64,000 bases of DNA from Gillisia lutea (GTDB lineage: Bacteria > Bacteroidota > Bacteroidia > Flavobacteriales > Flavobacteriaceae), in contig NZ_JAKGTH010000006.1 in NCBI RefSeq assembly GCF_021568705.1, positions 806,001-870,000 on the forward strand, in the 5' to 3' direction. The notes beneath the pieces are model-generated. The model saw only the letters and a list, made by a program, of their open reading frames with translations, did not search any database and was not told where the DNA came from. The first letter of the stretch is position 1. Each line of letters opens with the position of its first letter. The position numbers and the translations under genes are program-made. This document shows, in pieces, positions 36,043 through 43,946 of this stretch.

Positions 36043-36612
36043 ATGAAAGCAATGAAAAGTTTCTACAAACCGGCTATAGCACTTATGTTAGTGATGTTCA
36101 CCACTAATTTAATAGCTCAAACCGATGATGATGCTAATGAAGATATGCAGGATCGAAAAGAATTAGTGAGTGATGCTCAAAAAGCCAAAACCAAGTTTAT
36201 AGCCAACAAGGGAAATATTGCCGAATTATTTACAAATGCAAAGGGATATGTTATTTTCCCAAATGTTGGTAAAGGTGCTTATGTTGTTGGAGGAGCTGCC
36301 GGAAATGGAGTTGTCTATGAAAATGGAGAGGTTATTGGCCTTGCTAAGCTTAGACAGGTTGATGTTGGATTGCAAATAGGAGGACAAGCCTTTAGACAGG
36401 TTATCTTTTTCCAAACAAAATCGGAGTTGGAAAGATTTAAAAAAGGAAATTTTGAGCTATCCGGAAATGCATCGGCCGTTGTACTTGAAGAAGGAAAAGC
36501 AAAGAGTATTGAATTTAGAGATGGAATTGCCGTAGTTACCATGCCTAAAGCAGGTGCGATGATAGAAATTTCTGTGGGAGGTCAAAAATTTGAATACGAA
36601 GATTGGGAATAA
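36043..36612 (+). CDS. Exported SYLF/Ysc84 lipid-binding domain protein
   Basis: A 189-residue protein with signal peptide (ending TTNLIAQ), then a short acidic stretch and a SYLF (DUF500/Ysc84) domain at about residues 50-185. Typical blocks are AKGYVIFPNVGKGAYVVGGA, GLAKLRQVDVGLQIGGQAF and a glycine-rich C-terminal strand set. SYLF domains bind phosphoinositides in eukaryotes; in bacteria the role is unknown, and a periplasmic lipid-related function is a guess. It is a single-gene unit with its own promoter box and a strong terminator. Confidence 0.85.
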   Translation: MKAMKSFYKPAIALMLVMFTTNLIAQTDDDANEDMQDRKELVSDAQKAKTKFIANKGNIAELFTNAKGYVIFPNVGKGAYVVGGAAGNGVVYENGEVIGLAKLRQVDVGLQIGGQAFRQVIFFQTKSELERFKKGNFELSGNASAVVLEEGKAKSIEFRDGIAVVTMPKAGAMIEISVGGQKFEYEDWE

Positions 36613-36633
36613 TTTCTAAACTTTAGAAAATTT

Positions 36634-36668
36634 AAAAAGCCGATTCTTATTTCAAGAATCGGCTTTTT
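36634..36668 (+). terminator. Terminator of the SYLF gene
   Basis: A perfect 15-bp stem (aaaaagccgattctt with aagaatcggcttttt) and a 5-base loop, 22 bases after the stop codon. The second arm ends in five T. Confidence 0.88.
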
Positions 36669-36774
36669 CTTTAATATCAGCACTAAATTATTATAAAAGC
36701 TAAAAAAACACATTCAAAAGCTGATTATATAAGAAACTTCTTTAATTTTAACGTTTACTCTAATTTGAGCCGTT

Positions 36775-37788
36775 ATGAGATCTAAAATAACCCTAAAGGA
36801 ACTTGCAAAACTATTGAACGTATCGGTTTCAACGGTTTCAAAATCGCTAAATGATAGTTCAGAAATAAGTCCCAAGACCATACAAAGGGTAAAGGAATTA
36901 GCAAAACTTCATAATTACAAGCCTAACCCCATGGCGGTGAACCTGAAGCATAAAAGAACCGGTAATATAGCGGTAATAGTACCCAATATTTCCAATCCTT
37001 TTTTTGCGAAGGTTTTGGCAGGAGTAGAGACAGAAGTGAGAAGCCTAGGTTTTCAGGTTATTACTTACATCTCAAATGAATCTCTTCAGTTAGAGCAGCA
37101 AATTACCGAACTTCTTTCCAACGGGATGGTAGATGGGTTGTTGATATCGGTTTCTGAAGAAACTCAAAGAACGGGAGACTATGAGCATTTGCACAGGCTA
37201 AAGGAATATGAGATTCCTGTAGTATTATTTGACAGGATTAATGTTGATATCGAATTGGACAAAGTGGGAGTTAATGATATGCGAAGTATCTACAACGCCG
37301 TTTCATTTTTATATTCGAAAAACATCAAAAAAATAGGATTGGTATGTGCTATTGGAGAAATTGGATTAGGGAAGCAGCGAATTGAAGGATATCTTTCAGC
37401 TTGCAAAGATCTAAATTTAGAGATGAAAGATAACTATGTGGTGGTCTCTGAAGATTATGCAGTTTTAAAGAAGGACTTAAAAGAATTGTTGAGACAGGAA
37501 GATATAGAAGCAATTATCGGGTTAGATTATATAAGTACGTTACTTGCTTCCAGAGTAGTTCAGGAATCCAATTTGAAAATTCCGTACGATATAAAAATTA
37601 TTGGTTATGCAAATGCAGAGTATACAGAGTATTACTGGCCATCTATTAGTTATATAGATCAGCATCCAATGAAAATGGGAGCCACCGCTACTAACTTGCT
37701 GGTAGAACGAATTAAGGGAGTAGGAGAAAAAACCTATGAGAAGATATTAGAAACCGAATTGGTTCACTTTGATTCTACCGAATTTTAA
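36775..37788 (+). CDS. LacI family transcriptional regulator
   Basis: A 337-residue DNA-binding regulator. The N-terminal helix-turn-helix (about residues 4-25, LKELAKLLNVSVSTVSKSLN) and hinge helix (about 48-58, PNPMAVNLKH) are followed by a periplasmic-binding-protein-like effector domain (about 62-325; IAVIVPNISNPFFAKVLAGV, VVLFDRIN, IIGYANAEYTEY). The ligand, probably a sugar or related metabolite, is unknown. It is apparently monocistronic. A central-CG element AACGTT lies at 36750-36755, 19 bases before the start, which could be part of an autoregulatory operator. No neighbouring sugar genes point to a regulon. Confidence 0.92.
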   Translation: MRSKITLKELAKLLNVSVSTVSKSLNDSSEISPKTIQRVKELAKLHNYKPNPMAVNLKHKRTGNIAVIVPNISNPFFAKVLAGVETEVRSLGFQVITYISNESLQLEQQITELLSNGMVDGLLISVSEETQRTGDYEHLHRLKEYEIPVVLFDRINVDIELDKVGVNDMRSIYNAVSFLYSKNIKKIGLVCAIGEIGLGKQRIEGYLSACKDLNLEMKDNYVVVSEDYAVLKKDLKELLRQEDIEAIIGLDYISTLLASRVVQESNLKIPYDIKIIGYANAEYTEYYWPSISYIDQHPMKMGATATNLLVERIKGVGEKTYEKILETELVHFDSTEF

Positions 37789-37894
37789 TCCATCCCCATT
37801 ATTAAGCCAGAGTTAAACTTCTTTTAAATGAAGAGTAGGTGAATTTCAAGCTATTTCTTATTCGTAAATTGAAGCGATATTTAAATAGCCCAAT

Positions 37895-38569
37895 ATGTTA
37901 CCAAAGCCTAAGTTGCTTATTTTCGATGTAAACGAAACTCTTTTAGATCTTTTCCCTCTTAAACAGGCGGTGAATAAATTGCTCGAAGATCCGGGAGCCT
38001 TCGATCTTTGGTTTTCCGGTTTACTGCATTATTCTTTGGTAGAAACTATAACTGGAAATTATCGAGATTTCGGAGAAATAGGAAAAGCTACTTTGCGAAA
38101 GATGGGTTTAAAATATAACAAACAAGTAAGTGATGCAGATTGTGAACATGTCTTGGAAAAGATTACGCGTTTACCTGCACATATTGATGTTGTAGAAGGA
38201 TTGCAAATACTTAGGCAATGCGAATACAAATTGGTGGCTTTTTCAAATGGCGGTCTAAAAACACTTAAAGAGCAGCTTAAATTTGCCGAGATACATTATT
38301 TGTTTGATGAGGTATTGAGCGTTGAAAGTATCCAAAAATTCAAACCTCATCCTGAAACTTATCAATATGTATTAACTAAATTTCATTGCAAGCCTGAAGA
38401 GGCAATGCTTATTGCTGCTCATGATTGGGATGTAGCAGGAGCAATGCGAGCAGGTTTACAGGCAGGTTTTGTGAGTAGGCCGGGAAAGTTTTTATCCCCT
38501 ACCGAAATGGAGCCTCGTTTGGAGGGTAAAACTATAAAACGGATAGCCAAAGATTTACTAATGTTATAA
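37895..38569 (+). CDS. HAD superfamily hydrolase, haloacid dehalogenase type II-like
   Basis: A 224-residue cytosolic HAD hydrolase. Motif I is FDVNETLLD with nucleophile D11, motif II is SNGG (about residues 118-121), motif III lysine is in KFKPHPE, and motif IV is AAHDWDVAGA. The helical cap (about 18-95) is of the type II 2-haloacid dehalogenase group (C1 cap). In such proteins the name does not prove dehalogenase activity; phosphatase-like activity is as likely. It is convergent with the flavoprotein gene, 26 bases from its end. Confidence 0.85.
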   Translation: MLPKPKLLIFDVNETLLDLFPLKQAVNKLLEDPGAFDLWFSGLLHYSLVETITGNYRDFGEIGKATLRKMGLKYNKQVSDADCEHVLEKITRLPAHIDVVEGLQILRQCEYKLVAFSNGGLKTLKEQLKFAEIHYLFDEVLSVESIQKFKPHPETYQYVLTKFHCKPEEAMLIAAHDWDVAGAMRAGLQAGFVSRPGKFLSPTEMEPRLEGKTIKRIAKDLLML

Positions 38570-38595
38570 GCCCAGCGTAGCTATTCTGAAAAGTA

Positions 38596-39969
38596 TTATT
38601 TTATACTTTCAAGTTTTTCCAGCATAGTTGGAATTAGTTCGCTAACAGTAGGGTGTATATGCACTGCATCTCTAAGAGCGGTATAGGAAGCTCCGGCATA
38701 CATCATATCTATAATAGTGTGCACATATTCATCGGCACCTGTTCCTAAAAAACTTGCACCTAAAAATTTATTTGTCTCTTCTTCAACAAAGATCTTTAAA
38801 AGACCCTGTGTTTCACCTTTTTCCTTCGCTCTTGCAATTTCTGACATAGGTTTTTTTGCAAGCTTCGCTTTAATTCCTTTCCGGCGAATATCTTCTTCAT
38901 TTAAGCCTACTCTGGCAATTGGCGGGTCGATAAATGCTGCATAACACAATATCCTATCCGACAAAAATCTTTTCTTCTCCTCAAATAAATGGGAATTCAC
39001 TATTTGAAAATCGTTATAAGAGGTGTGGGTAAAGCCACCCTGTCCATTACAATCTCCCAATGCCCAGATATTATCTAAAGTGGTTTGTAGGCTGTTGTTC
39101 ACTTTTATATATCCTCGCTCATCGGTATCAACACCAATTTTATCTAAACCTAAGTCCGAAGTATTTGGGATGCGTCCCGTGGCTAATAATAAATGTGATC
39201 CTGTGATGGAAGGGCTACCTTCGGCACAGTCTACATTAACTTCAATTCCTTTTCCAGATTTCTTAGCGCTGATACATTTTGAATTCAGTCTAATATGAAT
39301 TTGTTCCTTTTTAAAGATATTGGCAATTTCCTGGGCCATGTCGTCATCTTCATGTTTCAGCAGTTTACTGCCTCTGTCTAAAATAGTAATCTTACTGCCA
39401 AAGCGGCGAAACATCTGTCCAAATTCCAATCCTATATAACCTCCTCCCACAACTATTAAATGTTCCGGGATTTCTTCAAGTTGCAAGATGGTCTCGTTTG
39501 TAAGATAATCGACCCCATTAAAGCCTTCAGGAATTCTTGGCCTACCGCCAACGTTGATGTAAATTTTCTCAGCAGTATAAGTAGTGTTATTTACTGCAAT
39601 ACTATTGCCATCAATAAACGTTGCCTTTCCATTAATAAGTGTAATATTTTCATTGCTCTCGAGCATTTCTTTAATACTGCTTCGGGATTCGCTAATAATA
39701 TCCTCTTTACGCTGCTTTATTTGTTTCAAATCAATAGTGACGTCACCATTAATTTTAACACCCATATCGCTGCTGTTTTTAGCAATGTAAGCTCTTCGAG
39801 CATTCGCTACATAAGCTTTGGTAGGGGTGCACCCGTTGTTTACACATGTGCCTCCCACTTGTGACTTTTCAATAATACCTACTTTTAGACCGTTTTTAGC
39901 CATGCTAGCCGCGAGTGGAGTGCCCGCCTGCCCTGTTCCAATAATTATAGCATCAAAATCAAAAGTCAT
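38596..39969 (-). CDS. FAD-dependent pyridine nucleotide-disulphide oxidoreductase
   Basis: A cytosolic flavoprotein of 457 residues in the lipoamide dehydrogenase/mercuric reductase family. FAD-binding GTGQAG near the start, redox-active CVNNGC (C42, C47), a second NAD(P) Rossmann motif (VVGGGYIGLE, about 170-180), GDCNGQGGF and the C-terminal HIHPTVSE with the active-site histidine. I chose the ATG at 39969; a longer frame runs 34 codons upstream into the neighbouring gene. It lacks the heavy-metal domain of MerA and is not beside 2-oxoacid dehydrogenase genes, so the true substrate is open. It starts 13 bases after the stop of the large outer-membrane gene and should be co-transcribed with it. 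Confidence 0.85.
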   Translation of the reverse strand: MTFDFDAIIIGTGQAGTPLAASMAKNGLKVGIIEKSQVGGTCVNNGCTPTKAYVANARRAYIAKNSSDMGVKINGDVTIDLKQIKQRKEDIISESRSSIKEMLESNENITLINGKATFIDGNSIAVNNTTYTAEKIYINVGGRPRIPEGFNGVDYLTNETILQLEEIPEHLIVVGGGYIGLEFGQMFRRFGSKITILDRGSKLLKHEDDDMAQEIANIFKKEQIHIRLNSKCISAKKSGKGIEVNVDCAEGSPSITGSHLLLATGRIPNTSDLGLDKIGVDTDERGYIKVNNSLQTTLDNIWALGDCNGQGGFTHTSYNDFQIVNSHLFEEKKRFLSDRILCYAAFIDPPIARVGLNEEDIRRKGIKAKLAKKPMSEIARAKEKGETQGLLKIFVEEETNKFLGASFLGTGADEYVHTIIDMMYAGASYTALRDAVHIHPTVSELIPTMLEKLESIK

Positions 39970-39982
39970 ACTTTCCTTTTTT

Positions 39983-42900
39983 TTAGAATTTGAATCCAAA
40001 TGTAAATACCACTCGAGCTCCTTCCGAGCTGGTATAATATCCAACATTTCCAGTAAAGGCACTGAATCCATTCACAAATACAGAACCTCCATATCCATTA
40101 TGCCATTTTTCAGAATTATCATTCTCTGTCCATACCCTTCCGTAATCGAATCCTGCTGTAAGTCCTAATCTTAAAGGAATGAAATTGGTTTTAAGTTTCA
40201 TGATTCCTACTCGCAGGTCGGTACTTTGATAAAATGCCGATTTTCCATTAAAACGTTCATTTCTATAGGCTCTCAGACTGTTATTTCCTCCTAAAGTTGC
40301 TGCATGATAAAACTCGTAATTATCACCTATAATAAAGTCGGCTCCAATTTTTGTTGCCAGCACAGCCACTCCGCTAGGGTGCAAGGGGTAATCTATTGAT
40401 AAAGCCGGTTTTACATAGGCAAATTCATTATTATGTTCATCTATATTCGTTTTATACCCTGAAGTAATATCGAATTGCATCCCTAAATTGGGATATCCGG
40501 GATTATGCTCCTTATTAAGGTATTGGTAACTTGCTTCGATCCCTCCGTAGAGTTGTTCATCGAAAACATCATTATCCTCGTTAAAAGTATCGTTGATAAA
40601 ACGGTCTTCGTTATTTGAAACTTCTAATGCTTCAATTATTGGTTTAATATAGAATTTACTTCCTCTATCGTTATTCCATATAAGTGATGGAGCGAACCTA
40701 AGTTGTTCTATGTTCACTCTATTATAATCAAGATCTACTTCGCCATCATCATAGCGGGTGTCATTTCCTGTTCCAAAATAATTCAGAGTGAAATTAGGAC
40801 TGGAATAGTAAGCATCGATCCCTAAGTTCCAGTTGTAGAAGATATGAGCAAACTCTCCTTTATAATCCAATTCTAAACCTGAAGTTGCAAAATAGTAGTT
40901 TGCAGCAAGTGTATGCTGTGTGGTAAAAGGATTCTTTGCCAAACCATAGGTGGTATAGGTGTCTGAGATCCCTGCTTTAAGCCCAGCATCGGAGCTATAT
41001 CCTAGACTCGGAAAAATGGTGTTTTGCGAATATTTACGTTTGGTGTAGTCGTAATTATTAATTTCATATGAATCTACTAACCACTTATGAGACGCTTTAT
41101 TTTTGATGGTATTTTTCTTCGATTTATAATCATAAAGTTTGGCATTATGGGTGTTCTCAAAATCGTAAATATCATTTTCTTCTCCCCCCAGGATTTTTAG
41201 CTGAATAAGATTAGAACCCTTTCCTTCAATTTTAAATTCATCATCGCCATCAAGACCGTAGATCCAGATCTCTTTGGTTTTCTTAGCATCATATTCATTT
41301 GTAAAAACTACCTTATCATCTTTTGTAATAGAAATTTCTGTAATTCCGTTATCTTTTCTTGTAATAAGGAATTGGTCGTCCTCTTCGGTGCCAATCACTG
41401 TTTGAAATCGGCTTAAATAATTATAATAGTTCCTGGCGATCTCTTCTAAGTTGCCTCTTCGTAACTTCAGGTTTTTCTTTATCTGGGTGATGCTTTCATC
41501 TTTTACATCTTTGGGTAAATTAGCAAATGCAGCATCTATTTTCTCATCGGTTAAATTTTCCTGAATAAATGTGACCTGTTTCTTCCAATCTTCCCATTTA
41601 GAGGTTTTAATTAGCGCGTTATCCAGAGGGTAACCGGCAACGTTAAACCATTTTAATTGCTTCAATTCCGGGCCATAAGATTGCATCGCTCTAAAGGCCG
41701 GAACTCCTAGTTTTAAAAGATCTATTATGGGGCCATCATATTTTGAAAAGGCTTGGTCCCTATCTCGGGGGATAGGCTCATATTTCTTTTTGTTTCCATC
41801 TTCTGAAAATTCAGACCACCTCCACTGGTCCTGATGCCTGTCCCAATCTCCTACAAGCATATCGAAAAGCCTCGCCTTGATATATTCATCTTCATCTACA
41901 TAGGCATCTTTAGATTCCTGTATTTCTTCCAACAAATCGGATGTGCTTAAGATATCATCGGGCTTGCCAAATTCTTCAAATTCTTTATTTTCATCTCCCA
42001 CGTGCTTTTCTAGCATATAAAGTTCATCTCCATATTCATCATTATAGATACCAAGTCCTTTTTGCTTGGGTACGTAGAATATTTCAGGGTTGATATGATA
42101 GATATTAAGCGCCTCCATTAAATCGTTGGTAGCAAATTGAGCATATGGGTGTGCAGTTGTATAATAATCCATTACCACTCTTTCAGCTATTGTATTTTCT
42201 ACAATATCTCCTACATAGTGCTCTTTTACGTTATTTTGAATAAAACGAATGGCGCTTTTTCTAAGAGCTCGAAGTGTAAATTCATTTTCATTATCATTTA
42301 TAAGGCGTAATGATCTGGACTGATGCCCTCCTCCTTCAGAAATAGGCTTTACATTTCCGGGAAGGTCTTCTAAGAACAAGGTAGGAGCCGCGATCTTCTT
42401 GCTGTAAATTTCTCTGTAATGATCACCCCAAATCCATTTGTAAAATCCGCTTTTTTCGGTTTCTTCTTCAGTGTATATCGAAGACATTTCAGTTTTTCCA
42501 TAATTGCTTCTAGGTTTGAAGGAAACTTCATCTAAACGAGTACGTTGTCTCTTTATGTCTTTAGCGAATAGGAGGTTGGAGCTGTTTTCTAAGGCTTCAT
42601 AAAAATATACTTTTGAGCTTCCATCTTTATAAACTTCAAGCTTAGCATATCCAATTTTACTGGAAGCGAAATGCCCTTCTTTCTTAATTTTAGCAGATTG
42701 TGGAGAAATGGTTGCACCGCTAATAATTTGAGGCACCTCGTGATGATCTAAATATTGAAGGTTCCTATCGTTTCCCGATACAAAAATCACATCATCAAAC
42801 TGCCGTGCAATGGTCTCTAGTCTCGAATGTAATTCTTTCTGACGGTCATTTTGATAGGTGTTTTTTGAAAAGCCTCCAATTTTATTGATAAAACCGTATT

Positions 42901-43594
42901 TGGTGTTGGTTAGAATAGGGTGATGTATGGCAACTATCACCGTTTTACCTTGATTATCTTTTATTTCATCAGCAAACTCAACAAAGAACTGCTCTCTGGT
43001 TTTAAGATCACATTTATTATTGATGTAAGGGTGTTCATCCCAATCTTCTAAAAACCATTGCGAATCTACCATTACTAACTCAACGTTGTCGCTCAAGCTT
43101 TCGTGCTCTAATGCACAACCGTCATTTGGCCAGAATTTCCCTTTACTATTATCTTGTAAAAAAGACTCCAGATCGTCTATATTCTTATGTCCACCTTTAT
43201 TCCACTCATTTACTCCCGGCGTGTAAATTATAGATCCGTTAAAATCTTTAAGAGGAGTAAAAAGATGCTCTTTTATAAATTTTTCTTCTTCGTCTCTTTG
43301 CTTACCTTCTTTAGGATAACCGTTATTGCTGGTCAAATTTCCAAGGAGTACAAAAGAAGCGTCTTTATCTTTTTTTGAGGAAGCTACAATTTGTTTCAGT
43401 ACACTATTAGATGTTCCTTCGTTCTCCAGACCTGTGTTGGCGGTAAAGTAAACTGTTTTGGAAATAGAATTTTCAGTCCCGCTTTTTTCTTCCTGAGCAA
43501 AAGCGATGTTGTTACTAAAAAGAAGCAATAAAATGTTAATTGTAGAAAGCTTCAAAAAGCCTTTAAAGTTAAAATCGGTAATTTGATTTTGCAT
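39983..43594 (-). CDS. Outer-membrane fusion: degenerate calcineurin-like domain, kinase-like middle domain, beta barrel
   Basis: A 1203-residue exported protein (signal sequence at 1-34). Residues about 45-345 follow the pattern of calcineurin-like phosphoesterases but with altered metal sites: GNLTSN where GDN is usual (about 85), PGVNEW instead of PGNHDW (about 126), VSGNDRN instead of SGHDHN (about 272); IHHP is kept (about 223). Residues about 410-640 form a separate domain with GGGHQSRSLRL, LRALRK (K446), VGDWDRHQDQWRW (D585, H587) and PIPRDRDQAF (D611, D613), recalling Fam20C/CotH-type kinases. Residues about 855-1203 form an Omp85/surface-antigen-like barrel (NSLRAYRNERF) ending in F. 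I recall close relatives in many Flavobacteriia annotated only as metallophosphoesterase. It is first in a two-gene operon with the flavoprotein. Confidence 0.75.
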   Translation of the reverse strand: MQNQITDFNFKGFLKLSTINILLLLFSNNIAFAQEEKSGTENSISKTVYFTANTGLENEGTSNSVLKQIVASSKKDKDASFVLLGNLTSNNGYPKEGKQRDEEEKFIKEHLFTPLKDFNGSIIYTPGVNEWNKGGHKNIDDLESFLQDNSKGKFWPNDGCALEHESLSDNVELVMVDSQWFLEDWDEHPYINNKCDLKTREQFFVEFADEIKDNQGKTVIVAIHHPILTNTKYGFINKIGGFSKNTYQNDRQKELHSRLETIARQFDDVIFVSGNDRNLQYLDHHEVPQIISGATISPQSAKIKKEGHFASSKIGYAKLEVYKDGSSKVYFYEALENSSNLLFAKDIKRQRTRLDEVSFKPRSNYGKTEMSSIYTEEETEKSGFYKWIWGDHYREIYSKKIAAPTLFLEDLPGNVKPISEGGGHQSRSLRLINDNENEFTLRALRKSAIRFIQNNVKEHYVGDIVENTIAERVVMDYYTTAHPYAQFATNDLMEALNIYHINPEIFYVPKQKGLGIYNDEYGDELYMLEKHVGDENKEFEEFGKPDDILSTSDLLEEIQESKDAYVDEDEYIKARLFDMLVGDWDRHQDQWRWSEFSEDGNKKKYEPIPRDRDQAFSKYDGPIIDLLKLGVPAFRAMQSYGPELKQLKWFNVAGYPLDNALIKTSKWEDWKKQVTFIQENLTDEKIDAAFANLPKDVKDESITQIKKNLKLRRGNLEEIARNYYNYLSRFQTVIGTEEDDQFLITRKDNGITEISITKDDKVVFTNEYDAKKTKEIWIYGLDGDDEFKIEGKGSNLIQLKILGGEENDIYDFENTHNAKLYDYKSKKNTIKNKASHKWLVDSYEINNYDYTKRKYSQNTIFPSLGYSSDAGLKAGISDTYTTYGLAKNPFTTQHTLAANYYFATSGLELDYKGEFAHIFYNWNLGIDAYYSSPNFTLNYFGTGNDTRYDDGEVDLDYNRVNIEQLRFAPSLIWNNDRGSKFYIKPIIEALEVSNNEDRFINDTFNEDNDVFDEQLYGGIEASYQYLNKEHNPGYPNLGMQFDITSGYKTNIDEHNNEFAYVKPALSIDYPLHPSGVAVLATKIGADFIIGDNYEFYHAATLGGNNSLRAYRNERFNGKSAFYQSTDLRVGIMKLKTNFIPLRLGLTAGFDYGRVWTENDNSEKWHNGYGGSVFVNGFSAFTGNVGYYTSSEGARVVFTFGFKF

Positions 43595-43946
43595 ATTTGA
43601 GACGTTGTTATAGAATGAGTTGGCTTAAAATTTTAATAATCACGTGATTAAGAATATTTTTAACAATCGTCAATATTAAAAAAGAAAAAAATATTTTTTA
43701 TATATTTTAACTGACTATAACATTTGAACATCCCACTATTTAAGGAAACTATAAGAATTGGATCGCTTTATAAGTTAAATATAAAAGCACATTTAGGTGA
43801 TTTGCGATTTAATGTAGTAAGTGAGTTTTAAAAGGTTAGTAGCTCATTTTAAATGAAGTATAACAGTGTGAAAAAATTAGCTGTAGTTAAACTGTTATTA
43901 ATACGTATTATTACAAATAGTAAGAATTATTCTAAAATCCCTGTCT
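43595..43946. other. Divergent intergenic region
   Basis: It separates the large outer-membrane protein gene (left) from the SusR-like regulator gene (right). It contains the 14-base palindrome at 43637-43650 and a long A/T-rich stretch around 43680-43720. No ORF of note and no exact TAnnTTTG box was found. Confidence 0.6.
43637..43650. promoter_or_regulatory. 14-base perfect palindrome, possible operator
   Basis: TAATCACGTGATTA reads the same on both strands and lies 43 bases upstream of the start codon of the large outer-membrane protein gene. The size and position suit a dimeric regulator; which one is unknown. Confidence 0.4.

Noticed and set aside
38596-39969. Reading the flavoprotein as mercuric reductase in a mercury-resistance operon
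   Set aside because: No N-terminal metal-binding domain, no C-terminal cysteine pair, and no MerR, MerT or MerP neighbour.
39460-40168. Plus-strand open frames opposite the flavoprotein and outer-membrane protein genes
   Set aside because: They are antisense shadows of two well-supported genes and contain no domain.
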